A stretch of 64,000 nt of DNA, from assembly GCA_014155875.1 (NCBI GenBank), contig JACEFZ010011694.1:124001-188000 (forward strand), in the 5' to 3' direction. The position numbers were made by a program, and so were the translations under genes. Origin of the DNA: Cepaea nemoralis (lineage: Eukaryota > Mollusca > Gastropoda > Stylommatophora > Helicidae). This document shows, one piece after another, positions 31,190-41,996 of the stretch (position 1 is the first letter of the stretch; every line of letters begins with the position of its first letter). The notes under the pieces were generated by a model. The model worked only from the letters and a program-made list of their open reading frames with translations. It had not been told where the DNA came from and made no database searches.

Positions 31190-31425
31190 TAGCCTCCGGC
31201 TGTGGTTTAGGCAATAATGAGACGCGTAGTTTCACAACTGCCTGACATGTCATGTCGAGGGTTGGATATCAGCCGCGGGCGATGTGGAAGGAGATCATTT
31301 TGCGTTGATTTCCATAGTGTGAGATGTCGCCGTTTAGAAATCAATGGCAAACTACTGAACTAACATTCCTGAATGAATCACGTACTGCCAATAAATGCTC
31401 GGCTTGATTGCAACGTATAAACTGT
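31190..31425 (+). mobile_element. SINE-B copy, old and diverged
   Basis: This begins CCTCCGGCTGTGGTTTAGGC straight after the previous copy's duplication. It has a weak B-box (GGGTTGGATATC) and retains the core AGAAATCAATGGCAAACTAC. It is far more diverged than its upstream neighbour, so the two arrived at different times. Confidence 0.75.
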
Positions 31426-31439
31426 ATTTTAAAACGCTG

Positions 31440-31690
31440 CAATACTTTGGCACAGTGAGACCAGGGGCAGACAATTAGGGTTCGTCTAACCATATGAAGA
31501 GACGCAACTCTTTGTTAAAGCATGACCTAGTAGGAGTGGTGGAGGGAAGCGAGCAAGAGGAAGACAAGGATAGATGTGGGTGGACAACATCACGATTTTG
31601 ACTGAAAGAAGCCTGCATGAGTGACACAGTGAAGACGCAGTATTGCGGGTGTCGATACTTGACAGTCGCCCGTCAATGACAAGAAGGCAT
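31440..31690 (+). mobile_element. LINE C-terminal remnant ending in a (GAT)n tail
   Basis: Reading across frames gives LQYFGT, then NHMKRRNSLLKHDLVGVVEG, MWVDNIT and later VSILDSRPSMTRRH. This is the pattern found near the end of LINE polymerases (a GHMKR-NSLE-GKRGRGR type stretch). It is broken by shifts and stops. The GAT repeat at 31691-31773 follows at once and is probably its tail. Confidence 0.6.
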
Positions 31691-31724
31691 TGGATGATGA
31701 TGATGATGATGATGATGATGCTGG

Positions 31725-31773
<49 letters not shown>
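31691..31773 (+). repeat. (GAT)n microsatellite, probable LINE tail
   Basis: About 27 GAT triplets with one CTG interruption. Confidence 0.95.
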
Positions 31774-32089
31774 ATATCACTGGGTGAGTATGTTGTCAAC
31801 TACGAAATATGTCACGAGAGTAGACAAACACGACAATAAGCGATATCTGGCAAATCTTATTTTAAGAAAAGGAACAAAAAAAAAAAAAAACGAAAGAAAA
31901 ACATGCACAAACACCCATATAACCTGACCACATGGCAAATTGAGAAAAGGACACAACAATGAACACAGAATCTGGGTGTCTTGGAGATGGTGAAGCATGG
32001 TCGCCCATGCTTGCCGTTGTGGCATGTGATGACGACGCCGCCCCGGAGGGTAAGTGAAATCCGCAAGTGCTTGTGTTCCTCTATTGTAG
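31774..32089. other. Unassigned, with A-rich run at 31870-31890
   Basis: No recognisable feature other than the A15 run, and nothing that extends the RTE homology upstream. Confidence 0.4.
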
Positions 32090-33665
32090 AAATAGAATAA
32101 CTGTGAGGATATGAATGAGATACATGAACCAATGACACCAGAGACAGAACCTGAGCCCTCATTAGATGAAATTGTTCGGGCACTAAAGAACCTGAAGGAT
32201 GGTAAATCACCTGGATGTGATGAGATACCAGCGGAACTAATTAAAGCAGGAGGAGAAGAAAGCATACACATCTATTACGCATTATGTAAAACGATATGGA
32301 AATATGGTATATGGCAAAAAGATTGAAAGAGAACTATCTTCATTCCAATACCAAGAAAAAGGGCAACCTGAAATTATGCACCAACTATAGAAATGTTGCC
32401 CTGATCAGTCATGTAAGCAAAATTCTACTGAAAATTATAACGGGAAGACTTCGTTAGAAAATGAAGAAGAGATTAATGTGGTTTAAGCTGGATTTAGACA
32501 AGGAAAAGGAACAAGAGATCACATTCTCAACATGCTTTTAAAAATACAGACATATAGAGAATTTAATGTAAACCTATTCTTATGTTTTGTGGATTATTCA
32601 AAGGCATTTGACTGTGTACAGCATCAGAAACTTTGGGAAATCATGAGGGAAATGGGCGCTCCATCACATGTAATACAACTCATAAAAATGCTCTATCTAG
32701 ACCAACAAGCAGCGGTTAGAATAAATGGCGAGACATCAGATTGGTTTAACATCAAGCAAGGAGTCCGTCAGGTCTGTGTGCTGTCACCCTAATTTGTTTA
32801 GCCTGTACGCCGAAAATATAAAGAAATGTCAGAATTGATATAACCAAGGACCAATATGATGCCCTAAATATCGATGGCCATGAAAAGATTCGATATGTTG
32901 ATGATTCAGTATTACTATCCACATCACTGAATGGTATAGAAAACATAATAACCTCAACCCAAAAGAATAGCGAAAATCACAACTTATATCTTAACATAGC
33001 AACAACAAAGATAACGCATACAGATAATAACTAAAATGGAGAAAGAAATATATGTTAATGAGGGAATAGTCGAGGTCGTTGGCGCTTTCGAATATCTTGG
33101 GTCATTAATTATCAAAAATGGTGACACAATGAAAGAAAATAAAAGACGACTGTCTATTGCTGTTCAAAAACTAAAACAATCGAATAGATAGAACAACAAA
33201 ACTAGGATTTTTAAGAGCATGCATCTTTCCCATTGCAACATACGCCCATAAGACCTGGGTACTTACTAAACAGGCTGAATAGCGCATAAATGTCTTTGAA
33301 TATAAACGTTATAGACGAGTTCTAAGAATATCTTGGATACAGAAAAGAACAAATGCATCCATACTTCAAGAGCTGAATATTGAACAGGGTTGGCTATTGA
33401 TGACGATAAAACAAAGAAAATTGAAATATTTTGATTACCTGAAACGCCATGAAAGTTTGGAGAGAACAATAATGGAGGGGTATATGCCTGGGATGAAAGG
33501 AAGAGGAAGGCCAATGAGGAGATGAGGTGCAGGATGTGGCGGATGATCTCCAGATGGGTGTATCAGACGCGGGACATCTTGCTTATGTCCGAGAAGTTTT
33601 CCGGAAGTTTATTATGGGAGCGAGGTTCTGCAAAGGACATGCTACTGAATGAATGAATGAATGAT
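32090..33665 (+). mobile_element. RTE-type LINE, 5'-truncated, degenerate
   Basis: The segment covers the reverse transcriptase from its N-terminal part to the element's 3' end and a GAAT/AATG tail at 33641-33665. It is colinear with the minus-strand element at 13997-16855 and contains the central polymerase region missing there. Endonuclease sequence is absent. Several stop codons and frameshifts make it non-functional. The 3' end GGTTCTGCAAAGGACATGCT at 33624-33643 is shared with other elements in this window. Confidence 0.85.
32111..33510 (+). pseudogene. RTE-type reverse transcriptase (pseudogene)
   Basis: This enzyme copies the element's RNA at the target site. Visible pieces in order are EPSLDEIVRALKNLKDGKSP near 32155-32215, then NYRNVALISHVSKILLKII near 32380-32440. 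Next is polymerase motif A, FVDYSKAFDCV, at about 32588-32620, followed by GVRQVCVLSP at 32761-32790, where the usual second Gly of GVRQGC is Val. Motif C appears as RYVDDSVLLS near 32890-32920, with YVDD in place of YADD. Then come FEYLGSLIIKNGD near 33090 and RRVLRISWIQKRTN near 33310-33350. Frame changes or stops occur near 32324, 32455, 32790 and after 33150. Confidence 0.85.
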
Positions 33666-34147
33666 TGAATCGGAATGTGTACACTCATTCTTTTTTCGCC
33701 CTTTATAGCCCACTGGGGCAAAGACCTGAACCAACTCACTCCAACCAGAGGCTCTCGTCTAACTGACACCAATCGTAGAAGCTCAACCAACTCACGTTGA
33801 GCCCTCCTGTCTTTTGCTATCTCCTGCAGCTCCGTGTATTTCCTCACATTATTATTCAGTTCTGTTTCTTCTTCTGTTTGTCGTGTATTTTAGGGTCTTC
33901 CTCTATTTATTTTGCCAGGTTAATTCCAGACAACGACCCTTCTGGTTATTCTATTCTCACATTGTCTCAGTGTTTGTCTAACCCAGCGCCCGCGTGAGGT
34001 CTTCACCTTTTCATTTGCTGGTGTGCCTACTTATGCCTGAGGGCACTTTCCTCTAAGACACGGGCAGTCGTGTTCCCACTCCCTGGCCAAGTTAAAGAAG
34101 AAAACCCTACACACAATAGAAATACTTATAGCCCACACAAATTGCAT
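33666..34147. other. Unassigned; possible decayed LINE on the minus strand
   Basis: A minus frame at 33847-33563 reads MRKYTELQEIAKDRRAQREL and then VELLRLVSVRREPLVGVSWF, loosely like the end of some LINE proteins (an E-x-A-KDR stretch). I would not assign it on this alone. Confidence 0.25.
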
Positions 34148-34300
34148 AGGAGCCTCGGTAGCGCGGTGACTGTCAGGCTCTCCTGTTGGACAGTGTGCTT
34201 GTGTTCGAGTCTCCATCGAGGTTGATTTTTACAAACTGACCTCGGCTCCCAGATCGACCCGCCCTAAAATAGATACTAGACTATGTTCTAAGAACTACAT
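34148..34300 (+). mobile_element. tRNA-derived SINE head
   Basis: GGAGCCTCGGTAGCGCGGTGA fits a tRNA 5' half with an A-box, and GTGTTCGAGTCTCC is a good B-box at about 34201-34214. The downstream body is not matched elsewhere here. Confidence 0.6.
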
Positions 34301-34800
34301 CCATCGAGTCAATGCAAACACTAGACGAGCACCATGTATCCACTACGCCCAAGACAAGTCACGGGGTTCTGGAAATGTTTGACTTTTACCAATCGTTTTT
34401 GTGGATATGGAAGATTAGGGGAAACCACCACATTAGTTTGCCAAGGGTAAGAACAAAGTTAGATTAACCGCGGTGTGGGGCATCCACAAAACGTTGTACC
34501 TCGGACTTTGTAACCCGGGATAACAACAGTTCAGAGGAAAACCACGAGAGCAGGGCCGAGCAAGGAGACGCTAATTATTTCCAGATGAACTCAAAGTGGG
34601 TCTCGGACTGGCCGGGGTTGGTCAGTACACGGTATCGGTGAACGACCAGGTCCTGCCGTCTGTTGACACACAGAGCAGATCAAATATGTACAGGCACTTC
34701 TTGAGACAATTTGTCCACAGTCAGCCGTGATGAGAACAGTGACCTCAAGCGGGGTCAGAGTTCAGCTACCAGCTAGAATGTCGGGAAACAACATTATGTC
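34301..34800. other. Unassigned sequence
   Basis: No recognisable feature. Confidence 0.4.
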
Positions 34801-34802
34801 CG

Positions 34803-34895
34803 TATGTATTACACACATATGTAATCTACGTATTACACAAATATGTGATTTATGTATTACACAAATATGTGATTTACGTATTACACAAACATGTG
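34803..34895 (+). repeat. 24-bp tandem repeat, ~4 copies
   Basis: The unit is GTATTACACAAATATGTGAT plus TTAC. Confidence 0.9.
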
Positions 34896-34966
34896 ATGTT
34901 GGAGCACACGTGTGTGCGTATATGTGTGCATATTTGTGTGTAGTTGCACACAGCGATATGCAGCTT

Positions 34967-34993
34967 GTTGTTGTTGTTGTTGTTGTTGTTCTT

Positions 34994-35026
<33 letters not shown>

Positions 35027-35028
35027 CT
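34967..35028. repeat. (GTT)n(CTT)n compound microsatellite, probable LINE tail
   Basis: About seven GTT triplets and then about twelve CTT. It lies directly after the 3' end of the minus-strand LINE remnant, where it reads (AAG)n(AAC)n. Confidence 0.9.
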
Positions 35029-35425
35029 TTCGGCTGTTTGCTCCTCCTTCTTCTTATTCTTCGAACCACACATGTCTGATACCGATGTTTCTCCATGCCA
35101 CGATGTCAGACTGTCCAGCATCTTCTCTCTAGGTCTACCCCTGCCTCTCTTCCCCTCCAACATTCCCGTTGTGACGACATACTCCAGCCTGCCCATTCTC
35201 ATGACATGCCCAAAGAATGTGGACTGTCTTCTTCTGTGCGAGTAAGCAATTCTCTTAGTGAGTTAACTTCTTTCTAGATATCTTCATTGCTCTTTCTATC
35301 CGCCCACGGTGTACTCCTCATTCTTCTTTACAACCACAACTCCACAGCTTTCACACAGTTCTTCACTTGTCTACTAATTCGCTTCCGTACATCAGAATGG
35401 GATTAATATAGCTCTTAAGAAAAAT
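35029..35425 (-). mobile_element. LINE C-terminal remnant (family C)
   Basis: The minus strand gives, with shifts, YINPILMYGSEL, then VNSLRELLTR, and the long clear stretch MRMGRLEYVVTTGMLEGKRG followed by RGRPREKMLDSLTSWHG at about 35202-35090. This is the conserved end of many LINE endonuclease/polymerase proteins. It is broken by at least two shifts and ends in an AAG/AAC tail. Confidence 0.75.
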
Positions 35426-35939
35426 GTGAAATATACTGTGCCGCAGTAATACTAATACGGTACTGTGTGAGTTGACTGTTTCTCTTACTCATGGTCTATG
35501 TGTTCTTGAACAATCTCGTATCCATGTGTGGAAGTTGTGTATTAGATAAACACCCCCCCCCCCGGTTATGTGTTAAATGACCCTCGAATTCTGATATCTA
35601 AGGTGAGAAGTAACACACTAGACTAGATAATTCCGTGACTTGAAGTTTCACCTCTGACCCAATTATTTTTCACATCCGGGTCCAGAAGTAGAAAACAGAC
35701 GCAATACTAAATTCTTGGAGCTGGTTAGGATGTTCTGTGTCGCCAGAACTTCGCGTGAATTTTCTGATGAATTTGTGAATGATGTTCTGTGACGCTAGAA
35801 CTTCCACTGAACATGTTATCGGAACTGTTTAGAATGTTCTGTGTCTTCAGAAAAAGGTTAGTTGCGTGTCCTGTGACATGGTGTTGCATTCAACCCCAGC
35901 ATTTAATGCCTGTTTTGATTTACTAGAAAATGTCATATT
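35426..35939. other. Mostly unassigned; weak ~60-bp repeat at 35715-35850
   Basis: GATGTTCTGTGNC and AGAACTTC recur about three times in the 35715-35850 interval. A C11 run lies near 35551. The rest is unassigned. Confidence 0.4.
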
Positions 35940-35985
35940 CAGTAGTTTGCCATTGCATTCAGTACGGCGTACGCTCATACCATCG
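35940..35985 (-). mobile_element. SINE-B core fragment, left edge of the derived array
   Basis: AGTAGTTTGCCATTGCATTC is the reverse complement of the SINE-B core. It leads via GTACGCTCATACCATC into the 16-bp array at 35975-36292. Other SINE-B copies have the same CGCTCATACCATC text (11207-11219), so the array unit begins inside the SINE. Confidence 0.75.
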
Positions 35986-36292
35986 AAATCCAATACCATC
36001 TAAATATCATACCATCAAAATCCCATACCATCGAAATATCATACCATCGAAATCTCATACCCTCGAAATATCATACTATCGAAATCTCATACCATAGAAA
36101 TCTCAAACCATCGAAATCTCATACCATAGAAATCTCATACCATCGAAATATCATACCATCTAAATATCATAGCATTGAAATATCGTGCCATCGAAATCCC
36201 ATGCCATCGAAATCTCATACCATCGAAATCCCATACCATCGACATCTCATATCATTAAAATCCCTACCATAGAAATATCATACCATCAAACG
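35975..36292. repeat. Minisatellite, ~16-bp unit derived from SINE-B
   Basis: The unit is CATACCATCGAAATCT with A/T substitutions and occasional losses, about 18-20 copies. It starts within a SINE-B fragment. Confidence 0.88.
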
Positions 36293-37030
36293 CAAAGCAG
36301 GCGTGCTTGCAAATCAGCCACAGCTGACTTCAAACCTCCATCCCGATGTGTCGAGGTATTGTGAACGTACCTTCACCATCCCTTTAGCCAAAGAGGTCGA
36401 CGTGCCGCCGGAAGTTCCACTGAGTGTTGAGGTGTTTGGTGCCTTTCTCAGGGTTAGTTCCAAACTCTTTCTGCCATAACTGAACATCCCCTCTGAGTGG
36501 ACCGGCGTGTCAGATCTAGGTGTGCCCCCCTAACTGTATGTTCCCGCTAAACGGGTCGTCGTATCAGATATTGGAGTGCCCTAACTGAACAATTTACAGC
36601 CAACGACATAAAGGGAAGGCACGCGAATAGCCGAACAAGAAACCTGCGTTTTCTACAGGGTGGAGATCCCTGTCTGTCTTCTGTCACATCGTTTCACTTC
36701 TCATGTCCTAATGTTACCACGAGACCGTCCATGCAGCAGATAAACACGAAGCAATATCAAACAACACACGGTAATACAACCCACAGCCAGCTAATAATAA
36801 CTGCAGCTTTATAACAACCAGCTGGACGCTGCAGAAAACAGCGAGACGATAAAGACAAAAAAGCCGGACGCTACAGACAGCAACAGGAAGTTATGAAAAC
36901 AGCGAGAGTCTAGGAAAGACATATACGCATTGTGGGCCAATTAGGATAGTGATAGACTATAGAAAACACGTAGATACAAGTAGGAGGTTATATAAAACAG
37001 TCGGAGACTACAAAACATGAGATTCTCTAT
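36293..37030. other. Mostly unassigned; short duplications near 36480-36590
   Basis: Similar phrases around GGACCGGCGTGTCAGAT and GGGTCGTCGTATCAGAT about 50-60 bp apart suggest an old duplication. Cys-poor short frames are not gene-like. Confidence 0.4.
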
Positions 37031-37033
37031 TTT

Positions 37034-37071
37034 AGGGGTGGGGGGTGGGGGGTGGGGTGGGGGGGGTGGGG
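37034..37071 (+). other. G-quadruplex-prone G tract
   Basis: Six or more G runs of 4-8 bases, separated by single T residues, lie within 38 bp. Confidence 0.85.
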
Positions 37072-37149
37072 ACACGAGGAAAATGTTCAACATCGGGAGA
37101 TTGTTTTGTGTGGTTATTTGTATCCAGCCCATATAAATGGATAGCAGAT

Positions 37150-37250
37150 AATTTTCATAATTGTCTGGAAATAATTTCTGGAAAGGAAAGCGAATGAGAA
37201 AAGTAACTGGCCATTTCACCTCATATATCATGGTCTAGAATACGTGAAAG
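37150..37250 (+). mobile_element. SINE-C 3' fragment
   Basis: TTGTCTGGAAATAATTTCTG through CCTCATATATCATGGTCTAG aligns with 10675-10765 (GTCTGGAAGGGAAGG, CCTCATATGGCATGGCC), with small gaps. Confidence 0.55.
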
Positions 37251-37489
37251 CCTCCACACTCCACACTTCCACAAGCCACACTCTACCATCCACACGCCAC
37301 ACTTAACACCGCCTGTGATGTACATTCAGTAATTAGACGTTTGCCAATAATGGGAAATAACTTGAGAAAATACAACAGGCTGCAAGTCTTTCTTGAGTTA
37401 TTTCCCATCCTCTTTAAGTTAAATTCCCCCACATTCCACAAGTCGATAAAATATGCAAGAATGCGCGAAAAACACGCGATAAATTGTCA

Positions 37490-37700
37490 AATTTTAGTGC
37501 CATTTCCGCTGCTTGTGAGTTGTTGTTGTTCCTTTTTTGATATGCTTGCTTATGAAAGCTTATCGACCGAATTTCCTCTGTTTGTTTTTTTGTAACTGTA
37601 ATTATCTCAAGCCAGCGTACACTTTGTGTTTTTCGTCTGTTGACATTTTCTCAGCCCGACAACACTTAAAGCCATTCCATTTATACCTGTACCCACTTGC
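37490..37700 (-). mobile_element. SINE-D (tentative), diverged copy 1
   Basis: This aligns at low identity with 37985-38170 through phrases such as AGTGCCATTTCCGCTG / AGTGTCATTTCCGTGG and TTCGTCTGTTGACATT / TTGTCGACTGTTAGCATT. The order is colinear over about 190 bp. The tRNA-like box is eroded here. Confidence 0.45.
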
Positions 37701-37984
37701 TCACAACTGCTGGCCATTGTATGGTCTCCCCCTGTTGGTCTCTATACCCGCTGTTTATTTATTTATTGTGCTTGTTGTTGACTGTTTGTTTATGTTTATT
37801 CTGCGTTCTGCGTCTATCTGTTATTTTCCTCATCACCCGCTCACTGTCTATTTCATCGCCTCTGTATTTGTTTACGTGGCAGCATATCCATTTCTTCTTC
37901 CTCTTCGCTTCTTCTATAGCGCCGACGCTCGTCATTGTTTTTATACACCCAGTTCCATAATATCAGACTTTAGCTTAATTACTT
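37701..37984. other. Unassigned T-rich sequence
   Basis: A 149-codon plus frame spans 37537-37986. It is hydrophobic because the DNA is T-rich. It overlaps the tentative SINE and shows no known domain, so I do not call it a gene. Confidence 0.4.
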
Positions 37985-38170
37985 AGTGTCATTTCCGTGG
38001 TGTGTTGTTGTAATTTGTTTCTTATTGTTTGCTGATGAAGATTTGTCGTCGCAACGTCCTGCTGTAATTTTATAATTATAATTATGTGAAGCTAACATCC
38101 GCTTCGTGTTTGTCGACTGTTAGCATTCCCACGGCCTTACAGGATTCAAACCCACGCCATTTACACATTG
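37985..38170 (-). mobile_element. SINE-D (tentative), copy 2 with B-box
   Basis: On the minus strand it reads GGCGTGGGTTTGAATCCTG near 38158-38140, a good tRNA B-box. Then come CAGTCGACAAACACGAAGCG and GGACGTTGCGACGACAAATC. The A-box half is missing. It shares its body with 37490-37700. Confidence 0.5.
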
Positions 38171-38189
38171 CCAGCAAACAGTAACAGTA

Positions 38190-38390
38190 GAGGACTGGTG
38201 AGACAGGAAGGTGAGATAGGAAGGTGAGATAGGAAAGTGAGATAGGAAGGTGAGACGGAAAGGTAAGACAGGAAGGTGAGACAGGAAGGTGAGACAGGAA
38301 GGTGAGACAGGAAGGTGAGACAGGAAGGTGAGACAGGAAGGTAAGACAGGAAGGTGAGACAGGAAGGTGAGACGGAAAGGTAAGACAGGG
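38190..38390 (+). repeat. Minisatellite, 13-bp unit, ~15 copies
   Basis: The unit is GTGAGACAGGAAG, with GTGAGATAGGAAG copies on the left and GTAAGACAGG variants interspersed. Confidence 0.93.
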
Positions 38391-38604
38391 ATGACAAGTA
38401 TGACAAGTTCTAATGTCTCCATGAATAAGACACGACAGATGCCGTCTCAACAATTCGTGAGTGGCGGACTGGCTAAGAGATTTGCTGCGTCCACCTCTGA
38501 CTTGTACAGTCTGTGTTAACATGAAGGTCTGGACCGTATGTATATAAGATAGGGTACCGATGATACGCTCCCTCTTATTCGTCTTATATTTTTAATAAAG
38601 AAGA

Positions 38605-38715
38605 TCTGTCATATACTACCGGAGACATTTCATATACTACCGGAGACATTTCATATACTACCAGAGAGAACTTGCATATACTACAGGAGACCTTTCATAT
38701 AAGACCGCAGACCTT
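38605..38715 (+). repeat. 22-bp tandem repeat, ~5 copies, decaying rightwards
   Basis: The unit is TCATATACTACCGGAGACAT plus TT. Later copies carry substitutions and one insertion. Confidence 0.85.
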
Positions 38716-39489
38716 TTTATATAATGCAGGGCTGTCTCATATGCTGAACATCTTGCCTCTCTCTCGAGAGACCTTTAATCTACAACCCGGAAGACCATTA
38801 ATAGCAAGCCAGAAACATTTCTGTGCGTGGTGATGAAAATGAAACACAGCTTGCATCCATGTTCAGTCTGATTGTTGTTAACAGCTGTCATAATTAAGTT
38901 ACACTGTTATTGTTCTTTAGTGCGTTACTGTTAGTGTTTATGTCTTCAGTTTATAGATTTTGTTTTTCGTTTTAAATATAAACCTCCCCTGTTTGCAATG
39001 GTTGTACTTTCGGTATTCTGTGACTTGTTCTGCGTCGCTACCTATCCGGTTAAAGTTTACTGTCAAATTTGTTCTAGTTTATATCCACTACATGATTTTC
39101 TGCTAAATCACCTTCTTATCATCTACATCTATGTTTTATCTGGTGTTGGTATTTTAGGTATTTTATAATCTAATATTTGGGTTAATAAATAATTTGTCCT
39201 GACCAGGTCATTAGGCCTTCTCGTTATGTCCGAGTGTCATGCATCTGTTGCACACGGGACCTGGTGTTTCGCCCATGCCCAGTTATAGAAGACCAGGAAT
39301 CTGTATGGAATCGCAGACGGGCATAGCTGCTCCACTCGCTCCTCCCCACTCTGAGACCTGCATCTGGCGGTGCTTCGACACACCAAGGTCCATGTTATAT
39401 ATTCTACTGTGGTTGTAGGGGACAAACGTTGGGAGAAAGAGAAAATATTCACCACAGCTTACATTAGCATGTACACATTGTGGACTAGT
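38716..39489. other. Unassigned AT-rich sequence
   Basis: No recognisable feature over about 770 bp. Confidence 0.4.
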
Positions 39490-39700
39490 TTACGTCATGG
39501 AGATTTATCTATACAGCTTCATGTCTGGGAAACTAAAATACTCCGGCCATATGAAACGTAACAGTGGCTTGGAGAGAAGAATGATGGGAGGCGTTGTTGC
39601 TGGTGGCACGAAGATGGACACCGGACGCTGCAGACAGCTCGGACATGAGGGTGCATGTGGTAGGGGACATGGTCAGAGAACGAGAGGTCTGTGGGCACAC
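39490..39700 (+). mobile_element. LINE C-terminal remnant, weak
   Basis: The plus frame at 39497 reads SGKLKYSGHMKRNSGLERRM and then MGGVVAGGTKMDTGRC, similar in order to the LINE pattern near 31480-31560 (HMKRRNSLL, VGVVEG). It is isolated and decayed. Confidence 0.45.
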
Positions 39701-40080
39701 CGGGGATGAGAGCGACGTTAAGTAAAGTACCTGCTACACGAGAGACAGTTGATGTGCCAGGGGATTGCTGCCACATTCTAGAGAGTCGTTGTCGCTCACG
39801 CCTGTAGGTTAGAGACCGCACACAACGTTTTTTCATGGCACGTGACCTCCATACCTGGCCTGACGTGTGGGCTGTCGGGATACGCCGCAGGGGCAGACAA
39901 TTCATGTCATGCTTTTTGTGTTCGGGTTGTCTCGCTTGTGTGACCCACAAATTGTGCTCCTCATGCAAGGCACATGATGGTAGTGGTTCATGTTGCTGTG
40001 ACCTGAGCGTACTCAAGTCTCAAGTCCTGGTGCAGTGGTTGTCAGTCTTCTGGTGTCATGTGTTTATGCATGCTATTGCA
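39701..40080. other. Unassigned sequence
   Basis: No recognisable feature. Open frames entering the TG tract at 40081 are extended by it. Confidence 0.4.
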
Positions 40081-41335
40081 GGTGTGTATATATATATATA
40101 TATATGTGTATGTGTGTATGTGTGTATGTGTGTGTGTGTATGTGTGTGTATGTGTGTATGTGTGTGTGTATGTGTGTATGTGTGTATGTGTGTATGTGTG
40201 TGTGTGTGTATGTGTGTATGTGTGTATGTGTGTATGTGTGTATGTGTGTATGTGTGTGTGTATGTGTGTATGTGTGTATGTGTGTGTGTGTATGTGTGTA
40301 TGTGTGTATGTGTGTGTGTATGTGTGTATGTGTGTATGTGTATGTGTGTGTGTGTGTATGTGTGTATGTGTGTATGAGTGTGTGTATGTGTGTATGTGTG
40401 TATGTGTGTGTGTGTATGTGTGTGTGTGTATGTGTGTATGTGTGTGTGTGTGTATGTGTGTATGTGTGTATGTGTGTGTGTGTGTATGTGTGTATGTGTG
40501 TATGTGTGTGTGTGTATATGTGTGTGTGTGTTTGTGTGTGTGTATGTGTGTATGTGTGTATGTGTGTATGTGTGTATGTGTGTGTGTGTATTTGTGTATG
40601 TGTGTATGTGTGTATGTGTGTGTGTGTATGTGTGTGTGTGTATGTGTGTATGTGTGTGTATGTGTGTATGTGTGTGTGTGTATGTGTGTATGTGTGTGTA
40701 TGTGTGTATGTGTGTATGTGTGTGTATGTGTGTGTGTGTATGTGTGTATGTGTGTGTGTGTGTGTGTGTTTGCACCGGCGTGTATACGTATATGTGCATG
40801 AACGCGTGCGTGTGTGTGTGTGTATGTGTGTATGTGTGTGTATGTGTGTATGTGTGTATGTGTGTATGTGTGTGTATGTGTGTATGTGTGTATGTGTGTA
40901 TGTGTGTGTATGTGTGTATGTGTGTGTATGTGTGTGTGTATGTGTGTATGTGTGTGTATGTGTGTATGTGTGTATGTGTGTGTGTGTGTATGTGTGTGTG
41001 TGCATATGTACCTGAGCGTGTGTGTTTGTGTGTATGTGTGTATGTGTGTGTGTATGTGTGTATGTGTGTGTGTGTATGTGTGTGTGTGTGTATGTGTGTA
41101 TGTGTGTGTGTGCATATGTACCTGAGCGTGTGTGTTTGTGTGCATGAGCGTGTGTGTGCATGAAAGTGTGTGTACATGAACGTGTATGAGTGTGTGTGTG
41201 TGTGTGTTTGTGTGTGTGCATATGTGCCTGAGCGTGTGTGTGTTTGTGTGAATGAGCGTGTGTATATGTGTGCATGAAAGTGTGTACATGAACGTGTGTG
41301 TGTACGTGTACATGAACGTGTGTATGCGTGAGTGT
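40081..41335 (+). repeat. TG/TATG simple-sequence tract, ~1.25 kb
   Basis: A mixture of TGTG and TATG with TA at the start. It is almost perfectly alternating purine/pyrimidine. Two near-identical stretches around GCATATGTACCTGAGCGTG (about 41001 and 41111) show a larger repeat of roughly 110 bp at the right end. Long Cys/Val/Tyr and His/Thr frames on both strands are products of the repeat. Confidence 0.97.
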
Positions 41336-41499
41336 GATGAACTGCTGCTATATTACCTTTGGGTGAGCTGGCCGTACTGGACAGTTTGTTAGTGAATTTT
41401 GCGGAAGACTGATCGCCTAACTCTGGAGCATCGGGGTTGATATGGCTGGAGCCGTGAAGGACTTGCGTCCACAGAAGCAAGTTTGGCATAGAAACTGGT
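41336..41499. other. Unassigned sequence
   Basis: Short single-copy stretch between two arrays. Confidence 0.4.
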
Positions 41500-41996
41500 C
41501 TCCCCACCTGGTCTCCCCATATGGTCTCCCCATATGGTCTCCCCATCTGGTCTCCCCACATGGTCTTCCGACATGGTCTCCCATATGGTCTCCCCACATG
41601 GTCTTCCCACCTGGTCTCCCCACTGGTCTCCTCATATGGTCTCCCCACCTGGTCTCCCCACCTGGTCTCCCCATCTGGTCTCCCTACATGATTTCCCCAT
41701 ATGGTCTCCCCACTGGTCTCCCCACATGATCTCCCCACATGATCTCCCCATCTGGTCTCCCCACATGGTCTCCCCACATGGTCTCCCCACTGGTATCCCC
41801 ATTTGATCTCCCCACCTGGTCTCCCCACATGGTCTCCTCACATGATCTCCCCATATGTCTCCCCATCTGTTCTCCCCACATGGTCTCCCCACATGATCTC
41901 CCCACATGGTCTCCCCACATGATCTCCCCATCTGGTTTCCCCACATGATCTCCCCACATGGTCTCCCCACATGGTCTCCCTACATGGTCTCCCCAG
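41500..41996 (+). repeat. Minisatellite, 13-bp unit, ~38 copies
   Basis: The unit is GGTCTCCCCACAT. ATAT, ATCT, ACCT and GATCTCC variants are intermixed. A few units have lost two or three bases. Confidence 0.95.

Noticed and set aside
31643..31927. Poly-Met, poly-Ser and poly-Leu frames over GAT, TAC, AAT and GAA repeats
   Set aside because: Pure trinucleotide repeat translations, here and at 28676-29060, 55436-55958 and 61449-61868.
37537..37986. 149-codon hydrophobic frame that looks like a membrane protein
   Set aside because: It lies in T-rich DNA, overlaps a tentative SINE copy and has no recognisable motif. T-rich codons give hydrophobic residues by default.
40035..41828. Long Cys/Val and His/Thr frames on both strands
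   Set aside because: Products of the TG/TATG tract and the adjoining 13-bp array.
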